DNA of 64,000 bases, taken from Aplectana chamaeleonis (Eukaryota; Nematoda; Chromadorea; Rhabditida; Cosmocercidae). Every line of letters begins with the position of its first letter. The first letter of the stretch is position 1. The translations under genes were made by a program, and so were the position numbers. Below, piece after piece: positions 1 to 10,331 of the stretch. The stretch covers positions 1,178,001 through 1,242,000 of the forward strand of contig JAPDOI010000182.1 of NCBI GenBank assembly GCA_029168955.1. The letters are read 5' to 3'. The notes below the pieces were generated by a model. That model searched no databases. It saw only the letters and a list, made by a program, of their open reading frames with translations, and was not told where the DNA came from.

Positions 1-1030
1 GACTCACCGTAGTGTGAGAATAGGGTTTAGTAAACCAGGGGCAAACCACCCATAACGCTAACTCCTGTTCCGATTGACTCTTGATGCTGATTCAATACGG
101 ACCACCTGTTCAGATAACTGCTTTCTTTTCTGAGTCGACCAGCGTTCCTTCTCGCTATAGCAATATCTCAGAGAACACCCATGATGTTTACTCCTCTCCC
201 ATTTCGACCTTTGGTCTTTCAGATACCGGGCTTTCATAATACTGACTCTCCACTCCGTCTCCGCTCCTCGAATTCTATTCGGTTTTGGGGGACTGTCTTC
301 GAGCGAGGCAGTACAGGCAGCGAGGAGTGCGTCAGAGAGAGAGGGGAGCCATAGCGTGGAGAGCGCGGAGAACCGAGAAATTGAAGGGAGACCATCGCCA
401 AGACCGAGTTCATATAAAGCTAAGAAAGATTAAGAGTCAAATCTCGCACTTTTCCAGGTACAGAGAAAGCTTTGAAGTCAGAATTACGACACAACTATAC
501 TGGTGATGCTCACGTTCAAGTTTCGCCGTTGATAGAGCATTCCTACTCTTTGGGTGGGCGAAATATGCCATAACTATGTCAAGAAGTAACATTTTTCTGA
601 ACTGGAAAAGATTTTTGAAATCAGGACGACGAGAGAAAGCGATTAGTGTTTTCGGATTCAGAAAGTAACCACTCACAAAGATTTTGACTCCTTTTAGGGA
701 AAATAGGCCATAACTAGGTTAAGACTCGAGTTTTTCTCAAGTCTGAACATATAATCATTATCTCCTCATCGAGAGGAATCGAATGGTTTTTTCAGGTTCT
801 CAAAAAGTCCACTCCGAACGAAAACGGCGTTTTCGACGCGATTTCGCGTCGCCGACGCGCTTTGGGACAGAAGTTATGGCCGGTATTGTATGTAATTTTC
901 GAACATCACTGCGAATAGCTACAGGGAGTGTGAAACTCAATGCGCGAAAAAAAAAATTTTGGAACTTTTTTTCTGGAGTGAGTGTGTCGTCGGAATAATA
1001 CGACACGTCAGTGAATGCCGTCTGCTGTAT
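1..1030. other. No gene recognised
   Basis: Only short open frames occur here, on both strands, with no recognisable domain or convincing splice-flanked exon. Similar phrases about 140 bp apart (gccataacta near 568 and 708) hint at old repeat material, but I could not delimit an element. Confidence 0.4.
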
Positions 1031-1454
1031 AAGCTGTATGGCTCAGAACGCAAAGCCTTTGCATTTTGAAGCGTCAAAGACGAGCCACAATGACGCTACA
1101 AGAGTGAGAAGTTGGCCCCGCCCCTGTATCTGCCCGCCCCCTGTATTTGCGTCCTCCTCGAAAACAGAGGTACTGGACCATTCCCACCGTCGGGACGTTT
1201 GTGGGTGGTATAATAGGTACAGTAGGTAAACTACGAACGTCGCCGACGGTGAGAGTGGCCCAGAACCCCTGTTTTGGAGGAGGATGCAAATACAGGGGCG
1301 GGCAGATACAGGGCGGAGCCAACTTCTCACTCGTGTAGCGTCATTGTGGGTCGTTTCTGACGCCTCAAAATGCGTAGGCATTGTCTTCTGAGCCATACCA
1401 TTCTGTTTCCGTAGTTATCTCAATCATGTTTACGAGCGTGTATGCTGCCTTTAA
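1031..1454. mobile_element. Palindromic MITE, left end truncated (family P, copy 1)
   Basis: This is a long imperfect palindrome. The left half has ttggccccgcccctgtatct and ccccctgtatttgcgtcctc, and the right half repeats them in reverse complement around a centre near 1215. The right terminus (acgagcgtgtatgctgcctttaa) matches that of the complete copy at 20914-21392. The matching left terminus is missing, so this copy has lost about 100 bp. Its right end shares the CCTTTAAAGG junction with the next element. No transposase is encoded. Confidence 0.8.
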
Positions 1455-2020
1455 AGGCATTGTTAACGATGAAAAAATTGTCAGTTTTTTGGCGGAAACG
1501 TAAGCTTTGGGTTCCTCCAACAAGAGTTAGTACGGAAATAAGACGGAGAACGGTCAGGAAGTGGATGAAAATATCGTGGTCCAGCCAACGCATAGGGTTA
1601 CCACGTCCACGTCATGTAATAGTTGTCCTGCGTTCCTATCCCCAGGGTGACAGAGGCCGAGTTTTTTAAAAACTCTTTGTCGCGAAAGAATTTTTTTTAA
1701 TTTTCAAGATTCAAGCATGTTGGTCCATCTAAATATTTAAGAGTTTTTGGTGCAGGAAACAAAAAGCAAAGAAGTCACTAACCTAAGAATATCGAAGCTA
1801 AAAACATTTGCGACGTTTGTTTTGAAGTTTTGTACGCAGTGCACAAAACACACCAGCAGGCGTAAATCAATCTTGAATAGGTTTTTTTTTCAACAGTTTC
1901 TCCTCCGATATTTGAGATTTTCATGGGAGCTTTTCCCTATTATCCACTACTTCGTAAACTTGCCTACTCAAAAACATAGAAAACTAGAATTCGGTTTTTT
2001 ATCGTGAACACTGCCTTGAA
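1451..2020. mobile_element. TTAA-flanked MITE (family D)
   Basis: The left end reads TTAAAGGCATTGTTAACGAT and the right end ATCGTGAACACTGCCTTGAA, an imperfect terminal inverted repeat (TIR) of the AGGCAGTGTTCACGAT class seen many times in this window. The interior is A+T rich with no domain. Its left TTAA is also the right terminus of the preceding palindromic element. Confidence 0.65.
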
Positions 2021-2192
2021 GTGTTAAAGCCTAACTTTGATGTCCCTTGAATTTGTACAGGGAATGACAGAATATGCACTGGATATGGGGTTTTATTGAA
2101 TAATGTGTTCAGCATTTAGAGAACGCTTTCACTAATCGATTTTTTTTCTTATGCTTTTCGTCCATCCACTTCATCTGGACGCCCAAAGTCCT

Positions 2193-2980
2193 TTAAAGGC
2201 ACAGTCCAACCTCAGAAATGTTTTTCTGTTTCTTAACCTATCTTGAAAACGGTCCCACGCTGATTCTAATGATGTCTCTGGAGTCGTACAAGTCTCCCTG
2301 GGGACGGAGTTATGGCCTCTTAAAAAATTGAGTTAAGGAAGCATGGTGGAGGAGTTGTCCGAGGCTTGTATAGTCTACAGCGATGGAAGTAGGACCTGGT
2401 GAGGTTGCGGACTCTTCCAAACATACTGTAGTCTGATTGTGTTATCACTCATTTGTTCGAAATAACTGAGATTGGTCGGTGAGTTTATGTTTCCACCCTC
2501 ACATTTTCACCTGTTTTCATTGCTTCCGCAGGTGTAGTCATATTGGTGAAAACACAGACTCACCGATCTATCACAGCTGTTTCGGAAAAATGAGTGATAT
2601 CACTAACAAACTACCGTATGTTAGGACGAATCCGCAACCTCACCATGTCCTACTTCTATTGCTGTAGACTATAACTTCCATCTTTTACAACCGATGTGTG
2701 CGAGCCGACCTGAATAAAGAGAGAGGCCGAGAATGAAGGTAAGAGCGGGGCTTTTGATTGGAAACCGTCGCTCATCTTGCCACTGTTGAGCTCAAAATTT
2801 CGGAAAAGCGCGCGCCAAAGTGGCTCCCGGATGTGGGCGCCCCAGGGTGGCTTCCTCCTATATCTCGCTTATTTGGAGAAATCTAGAGCTCGCACTTGGC
2901 AGGTGATATAAGGGGTGGGTCTACTACACAGTTATGTGGAAATCTCAGATTTCGTTCCTGAGCTTGGACTGTGCCTTTAA
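2193..2980. mobile_element. TTAA-flanked MITE with TIR TTAAAGGCACAGTCCA (family E, copy 1)
   Basis: The left end TTAAAGGCACAGTCCAAC pairs with the right end TTGGACTGTGCCTTTAA. The interior shares a block (gaaaacggtcccacgctgat through gagttgtccgaggcttg) with the inverted copies of the 493-bp family at 52755-53253 and 57481-57974, so the two families are related. Without the nested insertion at 2371-2671 the element would be about 485 bp, close to its relatives. Confidence 0.85.
2371..2671. mobile_element. Nested TA-flanked MITE inside the family E element
   Basis: Inverted ends of about 60 bp begin tagtctacagcgatggaagt and end with the complement of that sequence. Both sides are flanked by TA (2369-2370 and 2672-2673). 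Related elements at 52.9 and 57.6 kb read gaggcttgtaacttcc straight through this point, which gives the empty site with a single TA. A TA target duplication is characteristic of Tc1/mariner-type transposition. There is no transposase. Confidence 0.85.
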
Positions 2981-3672
2981 AACAACCACGCCTTTTCCCC
3001 TTACCCAGTCCGCCCAAAACTACCCTCTTTTTTTCTCTGTCAACCCGATTTTAACATCCCGCTTCCCTGACCGCCCCCCCCCCCTCGCTCATCATAACCT
3101 AACGAACAGGTCGCACAGGGTGTCGTCGTCACTCACTAAACTGATGACCTCTGTAATCTGCCTGTGATGGCGGCGATCTCACTCACTTGCCACTTTGCGC
3201 GTTCCTCTACGACCTTCGGAGCCCATAATTAGCGAGAGATTTATGGTGCGCTGACATCTTACTTCATGGGAACTACAGATGGCGTCGATAGCGCTGGCAG
3301 CAGCAGGTTCAGCAGGAGGCAAGACTGTTCCCCTCCTGCGTAGCTGAAGGAAATGCCATATGGGCAGAGGATGAGCACCGATGACCTTATCTGGTCATTC
3401 CTCTTTCATTAGCCTTTTGAGGTTCGGTGCTGCGCGACGGGCTAATCGAATTAGCATAATCACCAAGGCGTTCCCGCCAACCACAAAAAAGCCATGCAAT
3501 GTCTCTCGAAGCCCGCCTTCGAATAACACTCAATTGGAAGAGGAGGAATCAATTACTTGGCTACATCTCATTTCCTCGCTCCTGTTGGTGGTTCTCTCGC
3601 CATTTCCAGTGTATTTGCCGATTTCACGTAATACGATTGACAAGCGCCATCCAACTCAGTCCCCTCTCAAGT
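2981..3672. other. No gene recognised; C11 tract at 3074-3084
   Basis: This separates the family E MITE from the reverse transcriptase. It has an 11-base C run and no recognised coding. The last few hundred bases may be eroded 5' retrotransposon sequence, but I see no endonuclease motif in any frame. Confidence 0.4.
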
Positions 3673-5366
3673 GATAGGTGTCTGTTGCGATGGAGGCAGT
3701 TCTTCAGTGAACTCTATACTCACGATGCGCCACAAGGTCCACTGGCCCAACCGATACTAGTCGAGGTACCAGAGGAGACAGCGCTTGACTCGGAACCCAC
3801 TGCGGAAGAAGTGAAGGCGGCAATCAAGTCGCTAAAGAATGGAAAGGCGTCCGGTGTTGACAATGTCACTGCTGAGGTCATCAAGGCAGGAGGAGATGTT
3901 CTACTGCGTCAGTTGCATCAGTTAATCACGCGCATATGGCGGACAGAGAGCGTGCCGTCTACCTGGAAAAAGGCTATTGTCGTGCCTATCCATAAGAAGG
4001 GCGATGCCAGAGACTGTAAAAACTATCGCGGGATCAGCCTGTTGTCGATTGTTGGTAAAGTCTTCACGAGAACTATCCAGTCCAGACTTCAACGCCAACG
4101 GGAGAGTCGCGAAGTCGCGAAGAACAAGCAGGTTTTCGTCCGGGTCGAGGATGCAGCGATCAAATTTTCGCACTTCGTCAAGTTATGGAGGAAAGGATTC
4201 GCTGTGGAAAGCGCGTCGTTATCACCTCCATAGACTTCAAGTCGGCATTCGATTGCGTGCACTGGCCCGCCTTATGGAAATCGATGGAATGCGAACACAT
4301 GCCAGGAAAAATGGTGAAGCTTCTGCAGGAAATTTGTAGAGGCTCGACTAGCTGTGTCCGCGTCGGAAACAAGCTATCCGAAGAATTCAGAGTCGATGCA
4401 GGCGTCCGGCAGGGAGATGTGATTTCACCGCTCCTCTTTAATACCGTGATCGATGCTATTATGAGAAAGACCTTTGAAAATAGAAGAGGAGTCCAATTTG
4501 GCGATAACGATTTTATCACGGATTTGATGTTTGCGGACGACAGCGCAGTGTTCACCGATACTGACATGGAAGCCACGCTTTTGTTGAATGATATGGCACA
4601 AATCGCGGAATCGTATGGGCTGCGGATTAACAAGGAGAAGACTAAAGTCATGACGTCGGACGGTTCACGTGCTTCTGTGATCTTCGAGGGAGCTGAGCTT
4701 CAGCAAGTCAAGGAGTTCAAGTACCTCGGATTGGTGGTGCAAGAGCGAAAGGTAGTGGCTACATCGGAGGTACTGTGCAGGATCGGGCAGGCGTCGGCTG
4801 CTTTCGCTTCGCTGGGCTGGTGTTTATGGAAGAAGCGTAATGTGTCAATCAAGACAAAGATCCGGATGTTTCGCGCGCTCATAGTGCCAATCCTACTGTA
4901 CGGGTCAGAGTCGTGGACGTTGCTGAAGTCGGATTACAGCAGGCTGGAGGTCTTCCAAACGCGGTGTTTGCGGCAAATCCTCAGGATAACTTTAAGAGCT
5001 CGAGTGCGGAACGACGATATCCGAGATACTTGCGACCATCAGCCCACGATCGAAGAACAAATTCGAACGAGAAGGCTGCGATGGTTCGGACACGTATGCA
5101 GAATGGAAACAAACCGACTTCCGCGCAGATTGTTATGGAGAGAGCGCCCTGCACTGTGGAAGGTTGAAAGAGCAGCCCCGAAAAAGACGTGGTTGAAGCA
5201 AGTCGAGGCGGATCTGAAGTCCCAACGGTGCAGTGTCCTTAATGCTAGATTAATTGCTGCGAACCGTACTGAATGGAAGCGTATCGTTCAGGCCACAAGA
5301 GCTCCTATGGCACCTGCAGCAGTGTACTGGTTGAGAGGTCATCCTGCTCCGCCAGTCGCCAGCTAA
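3673..5366 (+). pseudogene. RTE-type reverse transcriptase, frameshifted
   Basis: In its family this protein copies the element RNA into DNA at the nicked target. The first segment (3673 to about 4122) contains the pre-finger region (RWRQFFSEL) and the fingers motif with NYRGISLLS near 4021-4047. The frame then changes: the expected QAGFRPGRGCSDQ motif near 4130 lies in the frame that continues to 5366. The second segment has FKSAFDCV, GVRQGDVISPLLF, the catalytic palm motif FADDSAV (about 4531-4551), KYLG, the thumb, and the C-terminal RLRWFGHVCRM motif common in nematode RTE proteins. The frameshift near 4122 and the missing endonuclease make it non-functional on its own. A sequencing error at the shift cannot be excluded, but the missing 5' end does not depend on it. 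Confidence 0.9.
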
Positions 5367-5391
5367 CGGGATGAGTGAGTGAGTGAGTGAT
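3673..5391 (+). mobile_element. 5'-truncated RTE-type non-LTR retrotransposon
   Basis: Reverse transcriptase coding runs to a TAA at 5364-5366. A few bases later comes a short tetranucleotide tail, (TGAG)n, at about 5371-5391. An ORF running almost to the 3' end with a simple-repeat tail instead of poly(A) is typical of RTE-clade elements. The apurinic endonuclease domain expected upstream of the reverse transcriptase is not visible, so the copy is 5' truncated. I could not define target-site duplications. Confidence 0.85.
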
Positions 5392-5448
5392 AGGTGAAGA
5401 GCTTACAGTCTCGTAGGGCTGTAGTAAATCTCCACTTTGATGAGCTCG

Positions 5449-5941
5449 TTAAAAGCAGTGTTCACGATGAAAAAAAGTGTTTGAAATTCCTTTAGGAATG
5501 GGTAGTGGGGGGACACCCTGTAACGTTAACGTGGAAAAACGCATGAAAACGAGCCAGGAAGAGCCCCAAAAGAGCCCGAAAATGCCACTTTGAGAGCAAG
5601 GCAAACCCCAAAAGCGCATTGCCCGCCCACCGACGTGAACGAATGAAAGCTTGAAATCGTGAGATGAGCGATGGTTCCCGATAATTGGCCCCGTTCTTCC
5701 CTTCATTCTCGACTTCTCTCTTTACTCAGGTCAGCTCGCGTACATCGGCGTAAAAAGACGGAAGTTACAAGCCTCGGAAAATTCGTCCAATATGCTTCTC
5801 TAGCTCAATTTTTGAGGAACCATTACTCCGTTCTCGAAAGGTCGTGTACGATTTCAGAGACATCGTTGGAATCAGCATGGGACCGTTTTCAAGATAGGTT
5901 TTGAAACAGAAAATCGATTTTTATCGTGACACTTCCTTTAA
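5449..5941 (+). mobile_element. 493-bp TTAA MITE (family A, copy 1)
   Basis: The ends are TTAAAAGCAGTGTTCACGAT and ATCGTGACACTTCCTTTAA. The interior phrase cccgttcttcccttcattct followed by ctctctttactcaggtcagc recurs in all five copies here (also 36053, 38679, and inverted at 52755 and 57481). Three copies are exactly 493 bp by my boundaries. No transposase is encoded. Confidence 0.9.
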
Positions 5942-6946
5942 GGGTAAGTTCTACACTTCGTTTCGAAAAATTTCAAAAGGCACCTTTTCATTAGCCAACT
6001 TGTGATAACCATTTTTTTCTCCCACTCACGCATTCGAGGCAATGGTGCCGAACAAATAGCGATTCATCGAAACATGTTCCCAGCTACAATACCGCTCGTA
6101 GGCTTTGGCCAGAATGCATGCCGCGGCGTTTCACCACGCTGTAGAGGCAGAGTTCGGGCACAACTTCAAATTCAAAAATGCTTCAAATTCAGTCGGTGTC
6201 TAAGTCGGAACTTATACCAGGAAAAGTGCGAAACCCGCGGGATTAACGGATTTCTTCCTCTTATTTCGGCCGTTTCAGCCAACCACTCAGTCACCGAAGT
6301 GTTCCCCTCATCCACGTTTCCAGTCTCTTCACCGCGCGCGGTAAAAATCGTCACCCAGCAGCGTCTTTAATGCCTATCACGAAAATCCTCCTTACACGCC
6401 ATTTTCTCCTTGCCTAGGGGCTGATAGTTCAGAAATCTTCTAGGTGGAGTTCACCTTGTCCAGGTTGAACAATCTGACACAAATTTGGAAAAGTCAAAAT
6501 GTCACTGAACCTTGCCTTTTTAATATCTCGCTTCAAATCAATATTTGTTGGAATCTGAAAGCAGATCTGGATTTTTAGTGGGGAGAGAGAGGATTTTTTT
6601 CCCGCCGAATTTCCCCGGGGATTCCCCACCTATGTATGCTTCAATAAGCCTTTGGCTTTCCATAGGAAAGTCAACTGGTTCCACATCGTGACAGTCGCAT
6701 CCAAGTAAAAATTTCTAGGTGGGCCAGGACTCGAACCTGTACCGCTCTCGTCGAAAAAAAAACTGATCGTGAGAGAGAAAAAAACGCATTTCTTCCGTGC
6801 ATAAATTCTAGATTTGCGAAAGTTTTTAACACTTTGAATAAGAACACATTCTCAAAATAAAAATTACGAAGCTATAATCCTGCGAATCATAGTTAGTTGG
6901 TCCTGAATGTCACTGCAAGGTGGTCGCAGGGTCTTCTTGTAAATTA
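5942..6946. other. No gene recognised
   Basis: Only short frames are present. On the minus strand at about 6720-6745 a phrase reading aggttcgagtcctggcccac resembles a tRNA T-arm and 3' acceptor. No matching 5' acceptor or anticodon arm exists upstream on that strand, so it is at best a tRNA-derived fragment. Confidence 0.35.
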
Positions 6947-7073
6947 TAGTCCAGGGAATGGAAGGGGCTGTGAAGGTAGATCGTAAAACGCTAGCGAAAC
7001 CTCATTGGCCAGTGGTGTCGTGAACGCCGCACGGCCAGGTGAAATGATCGCGCCTCGACCATTCACTGGACTA
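6947..7073. mobile_element. 127-bp TA-flanked hairpin MITE
   Basis: The left arm tagtccagggaatgg pairs with the right arm ccattcactggacta, with TA next to both ends. It sits at the left edge of a family E relative and seems to have inserted into or truncated it. Confidence 0.6.
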
Positions 7074-7447
7074 AAATATCACACTCTGATCACAATGGTA
7101 TTTCTGAAATCGTCCAATACCCCCTACGAACGGAGATATGGCTCCCTGAGGATGCCTGTATTTTGAAGGCAAAAATTTGGTGGACGAGTCTCCTCAGGCC
7201 TGTATTCCTCTTAATTTGCAGTCGCGGGCGAGAGCAAAACAGGATGAGGAGATAGATCGGAAAGGGGGTGAGCCGGGCCTGTGGTGGTGGCTGGAGGGGG
7301 TCGGGGCCGTGGTGGTCGCATACATCTCGCTTACTTGAAGGAATTGAGATCTCGCAGATGGTACGTGTTATGTAGGAGGGGTCTTCTTTCTACACAATTA
7401 CACAAAAATCTCAAAATTCATATCTGAGAGTGGACTGTGCCTTCAAG
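7074..7447. mobile_element. Truncated family E MITE (copy 2)
   Basis: The right end tggactgtgccttcaagg matches the terminus of the element at 2193-2980. The interior retains diverged homology (cggagatatggctccctgag against cggagttatggcctcttaaa). The left terminus is missing. Confidence 0.6.
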
Positions 7448-8092
7448 GCACATTTTTTGTTTCCGATAAATTGCCACAAGCTCCTCAATGGGAAACGAAT
7501 TTGCCAAAAAGAATTGAAGGGTGGAAAACAGAAAATTTCCCCGACACCGTAGTAGCGATCTCAATACCCACACCAAAACGACGAAACTTGGGTCAATCGA
7601 GGGAGAAGGTTAACCGAGTTTCAGTACTAATCATCCTCGTAATGGGAAATAAGCCAGCACTTATTTTACTGACTCAACATAGATAGAGCATCCCGCATGA
7701 ATGAGCCTTCTTACCTTGGACTTGTGACCCCTCAGCTCACGCGCCTTCATCTTATTGATAAAATTAGGCGTTCCTAAGCCCTAGTAATGTAAATTTTTAA
7801 ATTTCCATCTTCTCAAAATAGCGAACATACCAAAACATGGGGTTTCCAAGTTAGTGAATTTTGAAAGTTTTCGAGTTTCCAAGTACTGATCTTTTTTTTT
7901 TGATGATCGGTAGTTGCAGCAGTCAGATTTAAAATATATTATTCTAGAAGTTACCCAAGAAGTAACAGAAAAACGTTTGAAATTAAGATTGCTATTTCGA
8001 AAAAATCTCGAACGAGTTCTGAAATCCAGTTCTGACCGAAATTTGCAACTCTAAACCTTGCAATGGTTGTTTAGCTTTATATTGATGTACAA
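7448..8092. other. No gene recognised
   Basis: A 71-codon frame starts at 7471, but it has no domain, no splice context and no codon signal I trust. Nothing else is visible. Confidence 0.35.
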
Positions 8093-8178
8093 TATGTGGA
8101 CTTTTGGCGGCGGGTCCACACCTGCAGCCCGCGGTTTAGCCGCTAGCCGCAGGTGTGGACCTTTCGGAAGTCCACATT
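8093..8178. repeat. Hairpin-forming inverted repeat
   Basis: The arms atgtggacttttggc and gtccacacctgc pair with gcaggtgtggac and aagtccacat around a short GC-rich loop (gcccgcggtttagcc). It is a compact stem-loop of about 85 nt, possibly a minimal foldback element. Confidence 0.7.
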
Positions 8179-10226
8179 CTGCAAAGTATGGGTTACGCGA
8201 TATACGATATTTGAGTCTATTTGAGTCTTTTTACCTTACATGCAAACTTCCACCGATTAAGATCAAGGCTAAACACCGCTACAGTATAATAGCTCACACC
8301 TTTCTCAGGTGTCGTCCCATCGGAGGTCGACAATTTTGAAAACTAGGAGCCACGAGTGTGGGATATTTGATTTTAGCGTGGTCGATTTACTCTCTATTCA
8401 AGCTTTCACCGTCTTAGAATATTTCCGAAGACCGCTACACTTATAGCGCACTGGTGCCGGACAAGGTTAGTAGCAGTCCATGTTGAAAGATTTTGTAGAC
8501 CCGAAGCATATACGACGCGCAGTTTGCCTCTGCCGAACGTCGACGAAACGAGGCAAGTAGGGAATTCGGCGAGCAGAGAAGTGTGAAACCATCATCGTGG
8601 GCTTCACCGACCGTTGAGATCAGTGGTTGGGCAGGAGCCCCAATTTTTGGAAAGTGCATGCAGCTATACATGTATGAAGCTGTGTGTTAACTGTCGAGAA
8701 TTGCGCGAGGAGTTGTCGGGCATTGTCGAGAATTGGGCGAAAAGTTGTCCAGAATTCTCTAGAGACTGCGAAAGTTGTCCTGCATTCGTACGCCTGCAGG
8801 ACAACTTTACGTCAGATTCTCGACAACTAGTTTTACCTGAGCAGTTATAGATTTTCTGCGAAAGGTTGTTTGCTGGGGTATGTCGAACGATGAGCAACCA
8901 GCCATAGGCATTTCTCGAAAACGCCTTCAGGTGACCGAAACTGTTGCTGGTATAGTAACTCTACTAAACACAAAATTAGTTGGCTTCCTCTGAGTCAACT
9001 TAAAATCAAAGTTTTCGCACCGCTCCTAAGAAGTATCAGGAGAAGTTCAGCTTGATGTTTAGCAGGGGTGTTCGGCGGAATGTCACTCAATTTTGTTGCA
9101 GTGTGATCCAGACAAGTGCATTCATTCCACGCCCACTAAGAGATTTTCCGTGCAAAAAACATCGCGTTCCGTTGGAATTCCTCTTCAGTCATTCAACACT
9201 TTGCAAGGTCAGTGTCTGATTTCATCTAACGAAATGCCGAAAATGCGCGCGAACACTGTCTTTTCGAGCGCACAGCATCATCTCTTCACAGACTTTAAAG
9301 GAACACCGCTTTTCAGATTTTCCTTGCTACGTTTAGAGTTCACGCTCGTTCCGTTGAAGTACAAGAGTCTTTTTTCTGTGGAAAAATATCACCGGCTCTT
9401 GAGAACTGGCATGGGCCACACGAATATTATTCACCTATTTGCGGATGTGTGAGAATGCATTGCATCTTAGTGACATCGCATTCCACGAAGTTATTGGCTG
9501 GTTATTTTCTCTTTCTAAATTTTTGATAAGATTTTCGTGAAGAATTTTGTTTTTGTACAACTTTGTCTCTACCTCTGTTGCAGATCTTTTCCAGAATAGA
9601 GTTTTCAAAAATGAACAAAAAATTTTCGACTAAATATTTTTTTTTGCTTTGTGGCTGGTGTTAGTGTAGCGCACTGTCGAAAGGTGTCGCCTTGGCCTCA
9701 CACTGACTAGTTCCCCAACCTAAAAAAGCCGATCAAGCAGGCTCTTCCTCTAGTGGTGATGATACCGTTTATGGCCTTTTCTGGACAAAATTGTCCGAAC
9801 ATTGGATCAGTCTCGAACATCGTGATCCTCAAGACACTGAATAGGCTCGTTACACGTACCGAAAACTCTGGTGTTCTGGGAGAATCTCCCAAAAGGAAAG
9901 ATAGATTAAAGTTCTGAGAAAGAGGTTTGGATTGGCAAAGTAATAGCTACGGTTGCGAGATTGGCACACAGTCTAAGAAGCAAACCCATTAACAGCCTAC
10001 AGCTGGTGGCCCGATATTCACAGATAATTTTATCGTTAATGGGACACGATGCACACTTTATGAAAGTAGAACTTTATTCAAAACGAGGTGAAAGGACTTA
10101 CTCACCAGCAGCGAAAGCTTGCTAGCGGATCGCTATAGGGCGCGGGCAGGTGAGCCGTCAAAGCCCGCCTTCGAATTCAAGCCACTTTTCAATCGACTTG
10201 TTAGTGGGTTTTCCATTAAACTTCGC
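8179..10226. other. No gene recognised; three short direct repeats near 8711-8800
   Basis: agttgtc-centred modules recur at 8711, 8743 and 8773 (spacing 32 and 30 bp), followed by an inverted copy (aggacaacttt). No protein family could be recognised in the frames here, including the 119-codon frame at 9093-9452. Confidence 0.35.
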
Positions 10227-10331
10227 CATACCTAAACTCCAGGCCTGCGGGTTATGCTCGTGACGCGCTGAATGTCACGTTCTCATTCAGCGCGTCACGA
10301 GCATAACCCGCAGGCCTGGAGTTTAGGTATG
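10227..10331. repeat. Perfect 48-bp inverted repeat with 9-nt loop
   Basis: The left arm (10227-10274, starting catacctaaactccaggcct) is matched base for base by the right arm (10284-10331), with loop tcacgttct. Perfect arms imply very recent origin, conversion between arms, selection on the structure, or a local assembly artefact. Confidence 0.9.

Noticed and set aside
6717..6750. tRNA-like T-arm on the minus strand
   Set aside because: No complementary 5' acceptor stem, D-arm or anticodon arm at the expected distance.
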